From: Steinernema hermaphroditum
Taxonomy: Eukaryota > Nematoda > Chromadorea > Rhabditida > Steinernematidae
Direction of reading: 5' to 3'
Assembly (NCBI GenBank): GCA_030435675.1
Contig: CM059623.1
Span: forward strand, 11,874,092-11,938,091
Length of the DNA: 64,000 bases
Shown here: piece after piece, positions 38,714 to 51,275 of the stretch
How the letters are laid out: every line of letters starts with the position of its first letter
Numbering within the stretch: position 1 is the stretch's first letter
Translations under genes and position numbers: made by a program
Notes under the pieces: generated by a model
Seen by the model: only the letters and a program-made list of their open reading frames with translations
The model's database searches: none
What the model was told of the DNA's origin: nothing

Positions 38714-39756
38714 CTATTTATTGGACATTTTGCTCCTTCTCACACTAGCAACGCTGGCATTGGACATAGACATCACATGGACTTTCGTGCTTTTGCAGTA
38801 GCTGAGGTCAAAGCGGACGAGCGTCTTGAACTGCTGAGCGAACAGGTCCCGGTACTCCTTGCTCCGCCACAAGTAGATGTAGTAGTTCTGCGCGTAGCAC
38901 ACCATAGCTGGGATCACCTAAGATAACACTGATCTATTTCGATAGGGATATGGATCCTACAGCTAGGGTCTGGACAAGATGCATCGGTCCGTCGCTGAGC
39001 CCGACCATGGTGGCCAGTAGGACGCCCCAGTGAGAGACGAACCAGGTGGAAGCGAAGGCGATGGCGATCACTACGACTGTTCGCATGACTTTCGCTTGTT
39101 GATTGAAGTATTCCGAGTCACTTTTGATCATCGACCGTTCTGAAAAAGTCCTAGACTGCACTGTGTACTATGTTTCACCCACTTCTGATGTACAACACTG
39201 CCACAGCCAGCACATAGACGACGATAGTGGTTGTGTCCACGACGATCACCCAGCGACTCCACCGATCGGTGACGACTGGAGGATAGGCGAGCGGAGGATT
39301 GCACGCCTCGATCGGCTCGTTGTTCATGTTGATTATGGCCATGACGAAGAGAGTCGAAGTGAACACCGTTCCAGGGATCATGCACAACGCTATGTAGATG
39401 GAAAAGTCCAGTCGTCGGTACTTTATAGGTGCACACATGGCGAAGACTCGATCCAGAGCTATGGTGGGCATTTGGACGGCTTGGAAGTTCATGACGAACA
39501 GGTAGGGACTCATGGCCCAGAAGCAGGACTCTCTATAGTTTTGCACCCCTAATAGGAGTCTTGTGGCGTTCTGCCACTCGAAGATAATGCAGATGAGGTC
39601 GCAGACGGCGATCATTCCGATAAGAAGGCCGCATCGGGAACGCTTGAGTGCGGGAAGAGTGCGAAGGGTAGCGATGATGAGGTTCGCATTGCCGAAGAGT
39701 CCAAAGGCGCCGATGAAGAAGATGGAGCCGGAGGTTAAATATAACAAACCCTGCAT
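38714..39756 (-). CDS. Srsx-like chemoreceptor GPCR 1
   Basis: Three exons, 39756-39183, 39139-38961 and 38917-38714, give 318 residues. Exon 1 encodes TM1-TM5. TM1 starts at once with GAFGLFGNANLIIATLRTLP, the Gly-rich GN motif of Srsx receptors. The TM2 region has AVCDLICIIFE, TM3 ends with a DR motif (LDRVFAMCAPIKYR), and ECL2 carries ACNPPLAYPP. Exon 2 holds the TM6 region after YFNQQAKVMRT. Exon 3 holds TM7 with YAQNYYIYLWRSKEYRDLF, the WRS.EYR signature near the end of the family. It would sit in the plasma membrane of sensory neurons and couple external chemicals to G proteins; the ligand is unknown. The start ATG follows a TTCAG acceptor directly. Confidence 0.87.
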
Positions 39757-42314
39757 CTGAAGTAGGACGAAACTGAAGTGAGACTGTGGCTCTTATATCC
39801 AACTTCCTCCTAGCAATAAGGCGGAGCTCGCGATATACCCACATGAATAAGCAAAGTACCAAAAGAATAATATGTGTTGTTTTGGACCGGGAACAAGAAA
39901 CTCTCGATTGTTTGGAGGGAAGGGCAGCTTCAAGGAGTAGTTAAAATCAATGATGCAAAAGACACTCAAAAGGTTCCCTTCACTCAATAATGAAATGGAC
40001 GAAGAATCATTGTGGTAGCTCAAAAATTGGCTCCTTTCATTGCGAGATCTCTGCAAGCTTTCCCCTACAAGTATTGAGTCACTTTTCGAGGAACGACAAC
40101 AACTTTCATGCGGAAAAGTGCGTACAATCGCGCGTGTTGACGTTGTAGGCAGAGGTTGATGTTCCAGATGACCGAGAATGGAGCGGCTTGCTTTCAGAAA
40201 AAAGTGCTAACCAAAATAAGGAAATCGAAGAAAGAAAAAGACAAAAGAAGAACGTGGCGAAAACGGACAGGAACGCTCAGCGATGAAAATTATGATTGCT
40301 GAAATCGTCTGGCCTTGATGAGCCATTTGAGTAGCGAACATTTGATTTCTGGCTTTCGGCTTACGCAGAGAGAACAAAAACATAGGGAAAACAGCGTTAT
40401 GAAAGCGGATAGGAGGGCTCAGAGATGATAGCTATTCCCAGTTGTTTAGTTGGTTTCTCAAATGACTATCCACAAGAAAAACAGGTTCATCCTTCAATTT
40501 TCGGCCTTGAAAGATTTAGAACCAACGGCTCCGATCTTTTATGAAAGTCATGTAGTGCGACTCTTTAAGGTAATATAGGACTACTTGGAAAATTGGCGAA
40601 AAAAAACAAGAGATAAAATGAGGTCATCAAGGAGGCTACAGCAAAGTTGCTATATGTTACACTTTTAAAGGACTACTGTAAACAAAAATGCCTAGACGCT
40701 GTCGTCAAAAGGCTTCGACGAATCCAAACTGAACCCAAGTTTTAAATTGTTATCCTTCAATGCTATTAACCAATCATCTTTTTCATCCAGCAATCTTATC
40801 CAATGAGCCATAGCGTATAGTTTTTAGTGTATGATCAACATGCTACGCCGAAATATCCTCTATTTTGATATGAATGACTCAGGGAAGGGGTGACTCAATT
40901 CAGATGAAAGTATCAGTCCAAATGTAATAATCAGCAGTTTATCATTCGGAAAGGAGTTGCTGATTAGGTGTCCCGAAATACCCAACTCGGTGACGTGTCC
41001 GCTCAATCTACACTCGTAGAATGACGTAGGTGGTTCAACCTAAGAAGGCACTACTTATTTTGACAAGATCCCACGACTCAAGACAACAAAGACAACTAAA
41101 TAAGTGGCGACTGGTTCCGTATACTTTAAGAATAACATCATTAGATTTTGTGGCAATGTAGACAGAAAATAAAAGTAACTTTTGATGGCTCGTCGTCAAG
41201 TGGTGACCCTCGGCATAACAAAGCGCTCTGGAAAGGAAAATATTGTTTTCGAAGTAGGTGAGCAATTCGATTAGCAAAAACAATGCTGTTGACTTCAAGT
41301 TTAGCTCGTTCTACAAGCAGCGGACAAAGAAAGTCGTCCACGAAATACGAACTCTTACCTAGAATACTCAACATACAAAAATAAGCATTAGTCATAGAAG
41401 TTGTCGCGTGGGAAACCTTTCGAGACGGCGAATGTATCTTGTTGTAAATGGCTGTATTGTGTTAAATGCCATAGATTCACACACTCCGGTCAGATTACGA
41501 TATGTAGTCGTAGTTCATGCGTCATTGTAGGAACAAAAAATGATGGATCTCAACGGAAAACACTCTTGTTATTTCCTCAGAACGTCTAGTTTCGTTTCTC
41601 AAGCGTGATGAGGGCAACAACCGAGCGAAAGTAATATGGAGGAGCAGTTCGAAGATGTGATGTGCACTAAGAGAGAGGGACTCATTTGGAAAAGTGATCG
41701 ATGGTGCATATGCATCATGGAAGTGCTCATCCGAATGTCGCCAGAACCATGGAAGAGATCTATTAGATCTATTTTTACGCCTTATAAGAGGAAGGAAAGG
41801 TTGATTTATTTGCTCAAAACATAGGGCCAGAACTTGTCAAGTACTCTTGTATGGGTCCGGTTATAAACGACTAAAAGACCGGCTTTGCCTTTGACACTAA
41901 GTTATCCAGCGTGTGAAATAACGCGTAGTCACTTTCTTCTAACCACAGCTAAACATTGTTCAAACAGTGAAGCAGGTCGAGTTTATTTGTAATAAAAAGT
42001 GAATCTTTCTGTAACATTTTGAGCTGCTTATCTTGCTTCTTTTGCCAGGTTTGATGACAATCAATTTCCATAATTATTTGTCTGAGTAGTCTTTGATGTC
42101 TTGATGCTCTCCGTGAGCCTTGAGCTGCACGTACATCATCTGGCTCCATGGTCACATTCCATCAGACGCATTTTACAAGTGACAAGGAAATACCTTTCTT
42201 TCCCTCGTCAGAGACGTTTCTACGAGGTTTCAGAGTGATTTGAAACTGAGGAGAAGCGGGGCCAGTTGCACATTCATTTCTGCGTGGAGCCTAACATCCA
42301 GGCTTGGCTTAAGC
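39757..42314. other. Intergenic stretch between chemoreceptor genes
   Basis: No supported gene. Positions 40660-40735 share a repeat with 44428-44500. A 68-codon minus frame (42155-41949) is hydrophilic and helix-like (QTWQKKQDKQLKML) but unrecognised. Confidence 0.4.
40660..40735 (-). repeat. Dispersed mariner-like repeat fragment
   Basis: Cacttttaaagg ... gctgtcgtcaaaaggc is shared with 44428-44500 over about 75 bp. Read on the minus strand at 44 kb it contains TTAGGTTGCAACAGCCC, which resembles a mariner end. I infer relics of one family. Confidence 0.4.
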
Positions 42315-42671
42315 TCAGACCTGCGGATTTAAAGCGAACCCTGTAGTCTTAACTGTTATGTACGCTGATATCCTAGGCACCGCGGAAGCTTCCTTGATGG
42401 CTCTAGAGGATGGAAATGAAGCTTCCCGCCTGGCACTACAACATCCTTTTCCAGCACATTGAACCCTTAGCCTGGAGATGTAATCCCCGGCGTAATCTAC
42501 AATTTTAAGTTGGTGTTTTTTTTTCTTAAATTTTCGTGGCTTAATCTTCGCATAACCAGGAAAACGCAGTAGGCAAGCGGCTTGTGCCCATCCAATGTTT
42601 TTCCTTTCAGTTTGAGTTTGCTTGATGGAAGTGAACCTCGTAAACTTTTGCTCTAATACCACATCATTCAC
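42315..42671 (-). CDS. Uncharacterised basic open reading frame
   Basis: A 118-codon minus-strand frame whose first base abuts the end of chemoreceptor gene 2; its ATG starts at 42671, the last base of that gene's stop codon. The product is basic and hydrophilic (KIKPRKFKKKKH near residue 42, then a Cys pair GKGCCSARR). No domain is recognised and no convincing splice partner was found. It could be the 5' exon of a further gene, or chance. Confidence 0.25.
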   Translation of the reverse strand: MNDVVLEQKFTRFTSIKQTQTERKNIGWAQAACLLRFPGYAKIKPRKFKKKKHQLKIVDYAGDYISRLRVQCAGKGCCSARREASFPSSRAIKEASAVPRISAYITVKTTGFALNPQV

Positions 42672-45600
42672 TATCTACCAACTTTATTCTTTCCCGTACT
42701 ATTAGCACTAATAACTGATACAGTCTTCACTTTGGCCGGTGATATTTTACAATATCTTGTGTTACAATGGACGAAGGCTCTGAATTGCTGAATGAAGAGT
42801 TCTCTGTATTCAGTGCTTCGCCACAAGTAGATGTAGTAGTTCTGCGAGTAGCAAATCATCGCTGGAATGACCTACAAAGACAAGATGCTTTGATATGACA
42901 CATAAAAAGAAACCTACAGCTACAGTCTGCACAACATGGACGGCGCCTTCGCTAAGGCCAATCATGGCGGCGAAGAGAACGGCACAGTGACAGACGAACC
43001 ACGTGCCGGTGAAGGCGACGACGACGACGCTGAGGGTCCTCATAGCTTTCGCTTGCATGTTGAAATATTCGGAGTCGGAGTGAGCCATGGCACGTCCTAA
43101 AAGAGACGGTAAGTGGAGCGAAGAAGAAGGTACTGATCCAGTACCTATTTTCAAAACAATTATGATGTGTTTTGGTTTTTATGTGCTTTGTGGTTTGATT
43201 CTTTTGATTTTGTTTTGTTTTTTTTTAGGATAGCGCCAATGTCTACATATGTTTTTTGTACTTTAATTTGTAACATTTAAAACACATATTTCAGAGTTCA
43301 CTACAGTTCCCCCACACTTCTATGAGTCTAGACGAAACAATTACGTCTTATGTTGAACACTCTGAACATGGGAACAAAGAGTTGAAGATCCGGTAAGAAA
43401 ATAGTGTTTAGGGACATTCGCTGGCCTGTTATCAAAATGAGATCGTTGCTTTTTGCTTTACTAGAAAAAATTGTTTTTCTGTGCCAAAATTTGACTTTGT
43501 ATCCTAAAACTTTTGTTTAATATTCTAAAACTTGTACACCGCACAATTCTTTGATGATATCCCTTGTTCGAAAATGAATGCGTGGCTCGATTAGCTCGTG
43601 CTCAACCCCAGATATCTTTATTAACCTTAATATCACATTCCTAAGCCGCAGCCTAAACCTATGATATATGTAGAAGGCGCGCGTTAAGTTCTGTGTTGGT
43701 TATAGTTCTGGTCGTTAAGTTCTGTTTTGGAAATTCCCAAACGGCGTACAACAAACAACATATTTCATGGGAAAAATCAACAAAAAAGGTACAAGAATAC
43801 AGTCGGAGAGGTGAACTCTACACAAACTCTTTTTTCTTTTAAAAAATACTCAGTAGCCGTCAGTGCATTCTTTTTGGGTGAGAGAGTTCGGACGAATACG
43901 GTGTCATACTGGCCAAAGCAGCGGATTCAAAGTGACGTATCGCTTAACAAACGAAAAGATTACTTTTCGGTGGTCATTCCTGTTATTTGATCAAGTTGTG
44001 GCAATACGGGTGGTCCAAATTTCCTTCCTAGTTAACCGATGCACTATTTCGATTTTCAATTTCACAGCTATTTTTTGTCAAGAGTACTGGATTCCCCATT
44101 GGATCTTATATTTGGACTCCGATCTTCCGTTCTGCCGTTATATCGGGTAGTTCCTTCCTAGCTAACGCTATCTTCATTTTCAATTTCATGGATTCACAAT
44201 TTCACATGTAAAGAGTACGAGGATTCTCTGCTGGATCTTATTCTTGAAATCCAAAGGCCACGTTCTGCAAGTTGCCAATTTCTCTTAACTTTGTTAGATC
44301 ACAAATTTAATTGAGCAGTTTAATTGCCCTATAAACACTCGAACGTTACACAATTCACACTTCAGATTGTTTATCTTCGGTGAGCTTTTTGTTTTCAGGA
44401 CTAATCGCTTTATTTCGCGGACGTATCACACTTTTAAAGGGCTGTTGCAACCTAATATACGTAGGCGCTGTCGTCAAAAGGCGATTGACGAAGGCTAAAT
44501 GCGTTAGCTTGCAAGTTGCATAACTGGTTGGTACTCGAGATGGTACTCGAGATTGAAGCGACTGCTCAAGTGAAATGATTCCCATCTACAGGGTGTCAAC
44601 TAAATACTGTCACGCGCAAAAAACGCCATAATTTTTCGCAGGACGAACAAAACAAAGCAATTTATATATCACTCGAAAGCGCGTGAAATTCTCTACAACA
44701 TAAAGTCAATCACATTCGAAATGGCTTCCTCGGGCGGCGATACAGGCGTCAAAAACGCCTCTGGAAATTCTTCAAGATTCCCGCAGCGACTTCCAGCGTT
44801 ATTTCCTTCCAAGCGGTCTGCAGAGCGCGCTTCACGGAATCCACACTAGCGTAGCTTGTAGAGCAGACTTTTTGCTCCAGGACTGACCAAACATCGAAGT
44901 TTAGAGAGTTAAAAAGCGGAAAGTGCGGCGGCCAAACATTTCTCCTCCGACCCAACTTTTCCCCAAATTCTTCCAATTCTTCCAGTAAACAATTCGTGTC
45001 CTTGGCTCCATGGCCAGGCGTTTAGTCCTACTGAAACGTCCATGCGGTGTTGGGGGGCAGATCTAGGACCCACGATTTCACCACGCCGCCCAGATCCAGG
45101 TTTTGGCAGTTTTCACCATTGCAGGTCACCCTTTTTTCCATGGACTTCGAAGAAAATCAGCTCCAGGTTCCCAAGTTCAGAAACCCCGGCCCAAACCATG
45201 ATGGATTGTGGGGAATGGCTCTTTTCGGCAGTGATGTTGCTGGGAAGGCCTTTCGGAAGACGTTCACGGTGATCCCGGGTGTTTCCCAGCGGCTATACGG
45301 TGAAAATCTTCTAATACGAGAACAGAATGCTCTGGAGGCTCCCACCGCGGCCCTGGGTCTTCATCTTCTTCGCTTTCTCCTTCTTTTCAACCTTCACTCG
45401 ATCGCTCAAAAGCTGTCCGCGCACCAGTTTGTAGGGATGGACCCCTAGATCTTGTTCCACCAGTCTTGTAACCGATGAGGCGCTGATTGGTGTTCCCTGG
45501 CCAGCTTCCTCATGTACCATGCTGGATTCTGGTTACTTTTCTTCCTGATGCTTTCTCTGGTTCTGGGAGTCCTGGCGGAGCGCGGCCTTCCACGTCACTG

Positions 45601-46712
45601 ATGGTCCTTGACTCCAGCAGTCTCCTGGTAACGTTTAATCACGCGATGAACTTGCATTAAATGAGGATTCAACGTCTTCGAAATCTTGGGTATTGGCATT
45701 CCACGCTTGTGGTAGGCGACGATGGAAAAATGGTTTTTTTCTGAGACCATTCTTCTGAATAGCAGCGCATAAAATAACAAACCAAATAGCAGTTCTAGAT
45801 CAGAAAAGCATGCAGAACACGAATAAAACAAATGCCAGAGAGGAAAGTGCAGAAAAGCGCGAAAAATTCAAGAGTTCCGAACGCGTGACAGTATTTAGTT
45901 GACACCCTGTATTTGAACTTCTTCTCCTAAAAATTCCGCATAGCTTTCATTCGACAATCTAGAGGAAGTCGCATTTTTGAAATGATTCATAACCATGCTT
46001 TTGATCTATGGTAACTGAGTATGACAGATCTCCTATTAAGCCTTGATTCTCCTACTGTCCTTAAAACATATTCCCCTACAGATTAAGAGTCGCATACTTC
46101 AAAAAGAGGTTCCCATTAGATAGCTCCCACAAAGAACTTACGTCTCCAGTAGAGCACTACCACAGCCAGAAGATACAAAACAATGGTCACTCCGTCCATG
46201 ATGAGAATCCATCGATTCCAGATCTCCAATACCAGCGGAGGATATCCCAATGGGGGATTACATGCCTCGATTGGCTCGTTGTTCATGTTGACTATCGACA
46301 AAACGAAGAGCGTTCCAGTGAATACATTGCCAGGGATCATGCACAAAGTGATGTACATAGAAAACGGAAGGATACGGTATTTTATTGGGGCGCATATGGC
46401 GAAGACTCTGTCCAAAGCGATGACAAGCATCTGAGTGGCTTGGAAGTTGAGCACGTACAGATAGGGGCTTATGGCCCAGAAGCAGGATTCTCTGAAGTTC
46501 TCCACTCCTAGCAGAAGTCTCGTAGCATTTTGCCATTCGAAAACGATGCAGATGAAATCGCAAACGGCCAGAATGCCAATAAGAAGACCGCATCGAGAGC
46601 GTTTGATGGCGGGAAGGGTCCTGATGGTGGCGATTATGAGGTTTACGTTGCCAAATAGTCCGAAAGCGCCTATCGTGAAGATAAACGCCGACGTGACATA
46701 CAGTGCAATCAT
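42671..46712 (-). CDS. Srsx-like chemoreceptor GPCR 2 (intron enlarged by transposon)
   Basis: Exons 46712-46142, 43096-42918 and 42871-42671 join in the same phases as the other cluster members, giving 316 residues. Exon 1 carries TM1-TM5 (GAFGLFGNVNLIIATIRTLP; LDRVFAICAPIKYR; ACNPPLGYPP). Exon 2 has TM6 (YFNMQAKAMRTLS) and exon 3 has TM7 (CYSQNYYIYLWRSTEYRELF). The first intron is 3045 bp, against 41-75 bp in the paralogues, and contains a Tc1/mariner element at 44589-45909 plus older repeats. Donor (AGAC|GTAAGT) and acceptor (TTTTAG|GAC) are intact and all exons are open, so the gene may still be expressed if the large intron is spliced. Alternatively exon 1 and exons 2-3 now behave as separate fragments. 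Confidence 0.78.
44018..44290. repeat. Imperfect tandem duplication in the intron of chemoreceptor 2
   Basis: Two adjacent copies of about 135 bp (starting near 44018 and 44151) share ttccttcctag, attttcaatttca, aagagtac and ggatcttat in the same order. Confidence 0.5.
44428..44500 (-). repeat. Dispersed mariner-like repeat fragment
   Basis: Partner of 40660-40735. On the minus strand TTAGGTTGCAACAGCCC follows TA, as expected for a mariner end. No matching opposite end was found. Confidence 0.4.
44589..45909 (-). mobile_element. Tc1/mariner transposon with decayed transposase
   Basis: The 1321-bp element is bounded by 28-bp inverted repeats beginning CAGGGTGTCAAC, nearly perfect at both ends, with TA on each side (44587-44588 and 45910-45911). 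This is the typical Tc1/mariner size and target site. Transposase remnants run on the minus strand. An N-terminal helix-turn-helix region lies at about 45760-45600 (KRGMPIPKISKTL). A middle segment near 45220 has IMVWAGVSELGNLELIFFE. The C-terminal piece at 44976-44749 has FDVWSVLEQKVCSTSYASVDS. These pieces lie in different frames with stops between them, and the usual PDLNPLD motif is altered. It lies in intron 1 of chemoreceptor gene 2, in the same orientation. Confidence 0.88.
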
Positions 46713-49700
46713 CTGGAATGAGTCGTGTTTAAGGGAGAAAACGAGTATTTTCAAGATGCTACAATCACGTACAACAATTGAAATTGCAGTTTTCTTCATT
46801 AGGCAGAATAATGGAATGTTTTCGTTAAGCTTAAAAGCATGCACAAATCGTCATACAATTGGGGTGGTTCTCTGGTGCTAGTGCCGTGGTGGATAAGTGA
46901 AAAATGAAACGAAAACCCGAAAATACATTCACTCTCTTAGAAATGACCTGAGTGAGCGGTCGTTATTGGCCTATCCTGTTGTCCAGAGTGATAACTCTTG
47001 CTCCCAGAAGACTTCACCCGTGCCGCCAGATGCAGCCGAAACTCCAAAGTCTGGTGTACACAAACGAAGTAGAACCAGGTCCAGGTAGTTCTGACTTCCA
47101 GATACACTAAGACAGCTCTGTTTTTGACGATAAAAAGTGAGTCAAATTAGAATTGACATCTTGCCTAAACACGGATATGACCATTCCGAACAACAGGACA
47201 AGGGCAACAGGCGTGCAAGGGATATCGCCAAGACGTGATCGCACCAATGCACCAATCCATTTAGATGCACTGTTGAACGAACTTACACAACGCTTACTAT
47301 GTCCCGTTTTGCTAAAAATATTAAGTAACAGACACAATACGGAAGAACACATACGTCAAAGAGAAAATCCGTTCTACAAAACCCATATATAGCTTACAGT
47401 GACGGCCATATCCACTCTGCCCCCGAATGTATTACGTTTACTGTCGGCACAGTGGGTCTTGGATGGAAAATAAACCATACCGCTTTGTTGTCGGATAAAT
47501 TCTACGTGATTTTGGCAGAGGTTTGAAAATCAAAGGTTAATTTAAGTTTTTCTCACGAGGTAGGGTTATTTACATGGGATATCGCCGCCACTGTATGTTA
47601 CAAAATCAATACATCTTCCGATCGACTAAGGCAATGAACCGCTTACAGTTTATCTTCCCGACCCAACCGTAGTCGCTTGTTCTATTCGTTTTTCATTGGA
47701 GCGTACGTTGTGCAATGAAGCCAGTTCAAGATGGGCAACAATACAGCAGTCAGGATCCTCTCACATATCAGCTACAAACAGTCGAACATTGCGGCACCGT
47801 ATCCGTTTTGATACGCTGTCGTAGGCTGTTCATCTCCAGCTGGGCATCGGCTCCGATTCGTGAGCCGGTTCATGGCTCACAGATCGGTTGAACGCATCGC
47901 GTCGACTTAGCCGATCCGCCCGTCTTAGGCTACCAAAGTTAGGCTGCATAGCTCACCCCCATATAACCCCGAAAACAACAATCACATGTAGTACTTTCCT
48001 TAGAGGCGACACTCCAGATAGATACTTACCAGGTACACGATGCTTCCTGGCTGCCACGAATTGCAAAGGAAACCCGACTGGCGAGCAGATTGATCGCTTT
48101 GTTCGTTACACTTATCAATTCTTATAGCATCGAAAACAGGCTCTGTTTTTCGTATATTAAAGGGCGGGGCGTGAGTATAGCGTATTTGTGGATATCACAT
48201 ATGTACCCACGGCCTTTTGGTGCAGGCAACCTCAAAGGCGATGTTTTGTCACTGTTCGCTAATCGAGGAGTAGTGCATTGTCGAATGCGTGTAAATATCA
48301 ACAGCGCGATTTCATTTTCCGTTACTCTAAGATTGAATGCGCCAACGAGAGTGGGCATCTCTGGCCACCGTATATTGGCCAAATCTGGACAGAAGGGGTC
48401 GAAAATGAAAGATCTCAGCTTACTTGGTTGATCAGACAGCAACCGGATTACTGAAGTATGCAAAGATTTCACTGTTGCTCGAACACGTGACAGATTAGTC
48501 AGTGGATGTGATTAACCACACAATGTAATAGAAAATCGAAGTAATCAAATGTTCTCGAACAAAGACTCGTTAATGTGAAGAAGAAAATCATAACAGAAAC
48601 ACCGATACTGAGGCGAGGTGAATGTACAAGATCTAGAAAACACATAATTTGGGACTTTTACGTTCACATTTAGGAACATCCTTTGTACAGGTACAGCTTT
48701 GTACATGTCTCAAAATAAGAACAATTTAACCTATTTAACCATGTTTTTTCGTCTTTCAACCGGCCTCACGTTTGAATGCTTTTGATTTGAACTAGTAAAT
48801 GTAGTGAACTAATCGGGCTGGCCGTACTTTTTAAGAAACACTCTTCCACTGCATCCTTAAAATCCACTTCCCAGAGCGTCTGGATGATCGTTGACGGTAT
48901 TTCCTTTAAGTTCTTAGAAATATACCAACGGAAAACAATGATTTAGTTATACCCGATGTAAAATAATCAGCCATTTATAAGACAAAAGTTTAGAAAGCCC
49001 TTCTGGAGTTCAAATCAAAAGATCGGTCGGTTTCTTTCGTTTATCGCATCTCTGTTCGTTCTCCTACCGGTCTCACGTTTGGCTGATCCTGGAAATGCCT
49101 TCCCCGGCCTTGGTCTAAAGACAGAGGTATAACCTCTCCCTCGAAGTGTCATGTCCTTCGGCCTGTGAGGGGTTAGACCGGTCGAACGCGGGCTAGAGCT
49201 TCGATTGGGTTAGACGTTTAGATGGTTACCGAATGTTCTGGAACATTCCAAAAGAGTCCGAAACAGTTGACGGCGTAACAGGTGCAAGGAATTCGCATGT
49301 GTAAAGGAACAGCAATTCTATATCAAAAATCAAAGGGGATTCAGAACTGTGACTATGAGTGGGCTCGATTACAGAAACGACACTACATTATGTGGACAAA
49401 GAGGTACTCATGTGTTTTGCTCGTGCATAACAAAGTTCCTATTAGGCGAATTAAATTAGACCGCCCATGTTAGACTAACGTTTTGACGGAAACTTTGACT
49501 TTCTTCCGTGGGACAGTCGATGAATCCTGATTCGCTAAGCCGTACAGTGTAGATTTTTTTCTCTCAACACGGAACTTTTTAACTTCAACGGAAACTGGCG
49601 AAGTATCGAAAGTGCCCATGAGTCTCCATCGAAATTTTGGGTCTCGAAATCCATCACTGTTTTGGCCGCAAATGAAAAAAGCAGTGAGACATAGACGGTG

Positions 49701-49800
49701 TTTTGTTCGTGTGCGAAACATGTCGTGGACAGACAGTTAAATTAGGTCAATCAAATCAAACAAGAGCTATTGTTTTGGCCTAACGTTTCCAAAAAGGGAT
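46713..49800. other. Intergenic stretch
   Basis: No supported gene. It contains one dispersed-repeat copy at 46935-47050. Open frames near 47888-48470 are under 120 codons and unrecognised. Confidence 0.4.
46935..47050 (-). repeat. Dispersed repeat family, diverged copy
   Basis: On the minus strand it keeps TTCTGGGAGC ... TTATCACT and then CGACCGCTCACTCAGGTCATT followed by CTAAGAG, in the same order as copy 1 at 2515-2650. Confidence 0.4.
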
Positions 49801-49833
49801 GTTGTGGAAAGTGAAAAACTGAGCACTAAATAG

Positions 49834-50022
49834 CTAAATTTGAAATGCTTCTTGCACAGCTTGTGCTGGATAGCATAGGTCTACCAAGAATGAGTCGATG
49901 TTCAGGTGGTTGTCGCAAGCCGTTTGCTCTAGGATCCACCACACGGAGAAGTCGAGCTGATTAAGACCCGACTGTGCGGATTTCAAATGTCCGTCCACCG
50001 CTTGCCGGACGGCTCCATCCAT
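49834..50022 (-). pseudogene. Relic of a mariner-type transposase C-terminus
   Basis: A 62-codon minus frame contains LNQLDFSVWWILEQTACDNH followed by LNIDSF. It matches the PDLNPLDFSVWSILE-type block at the C-terminus of mariner transposases and parallels the FDVWSVLEQKVC block of the element at 44589-45909. No upstream transposase or terminal repeats are recognisable. Confidence 0.6.
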
Positions 50023-50359
50023 CGATGAAACGAGTGCTAAATGTTTTCTTCATAGTTCAAAAAAGATGCCGTCTTTCGCTCCGCTGATAGTCCATGACCC
50101 CCTCTCAAAAAAAAACGAAAAACAAGAGAGCAAGAAAGTTGAAAATAAAGCCCAGAAAATATTTCACTATAAGTCACTCTGAGCAGGCGAACAATGACTA
50201 CACCGTAATAGCAATATTGAAGAATTAGTGCAATCCTACAGGGCGATGTTGCTATGAGCATGAGCGACAACTACCTTCTACTACACTTGAATATTGTCAG
50301 TGCAATCCTGACACATGACGATACCAGTGGAAGTAAAAAAGTGTAAGCGTGGGGAACGC

Positions 50360-51275
50360 GACTGCTTTCTACGGAATAAACAGCTCTTTCGTTGATAGAC
50401 AATTGGATTAGAGCGCCAAGTTATGACTATTGTTTTGACCTATGGTTTTCTGTTTCGGATGGCAAATAATCACATATATGCAATGTCGCAAAGCAGTGCT
50501 CTAGTTGGAAGTGCTGGATAACAAAGTCTAAATGTGGAAAATATATTTGAGGGCAATATGAAACAACGTGCATAACATGTACAAGTTACACTTCACGAGG
50601 AAAGGAACAAAAACATAAAGATCAACGTTTTTTTCCGAACACATCAAAATCAAGTATAGTAACATTCTGTTGTTCGTTAGGCTACGACTGATGCCTTAAA
50701 GCACTATAGTTTAACCTTTCCGTAATGAGGATAACAAGTTTGGTTGTAAGGAGCGCTCAAGCGTGAAATGGCGAAGAATGTAATTATGACAAAGAGAACT
50801 GTGATTTCAAGCATTAGATGATGTCGATGACAGCATTGTTCTTTTAGAGATTTCACACGTGTGATGGAACTAAAAAACAAGGAACACAGGAACTAAAAAG
50901 GAATTAAGATATGAATAACCAAAATTGATCATGGATGCACATCTTCATGTTGACTTTTGACTCTGAGGGCCTTTTTCATGTCTTCTCCTATATGCAGAAA
51001 ACGCGGCATGCCATGATATTTCATTACAGAATAGGGGCTGATACTATAGTAACTCAAATGCAGAGGATAGATTCATTGTCGCAGAGTGTGTCTTCTACAT
51101 TTAGGCTTTGTTATCCAGCACTTACGACCAGAACATGGCCTTGCGACATTTCATATATGTGATTATCTGCCATCCGAAACAGAAAATACATAGGTCAGGA
51201 CAATAGTCATAACTTGACGATCTAATCCAATTGTCTATCGACGAAAGAGTTGTTTGTTTCGAGGAAAACATTCGC
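50360..51275. mobile_element. Foldback-type element with long inverted arms
   Basis: The left arm (about 50377-50555) and right arm (about 51075-51255) are inverted copies of each other. Shared segments include GATAGACAATTGGATTAGA, AAGTTATGACTATTG, TTCTGTTTCGGATGGCA and AAGTGCTGGATAACAAAG. Similarity fades outward to about 50360 and 51275. The interior of about 520 bp has no recognisable coding region. The exact ends and target duplication are unclear. Confidence 0.65.

Noticed and set aside
39128..39436. Overlapping minus and plus frames across the chemoreceptor exons
   Set aside because: Shadow frames of receptor 1 exon 1; they lack the TM pattern.
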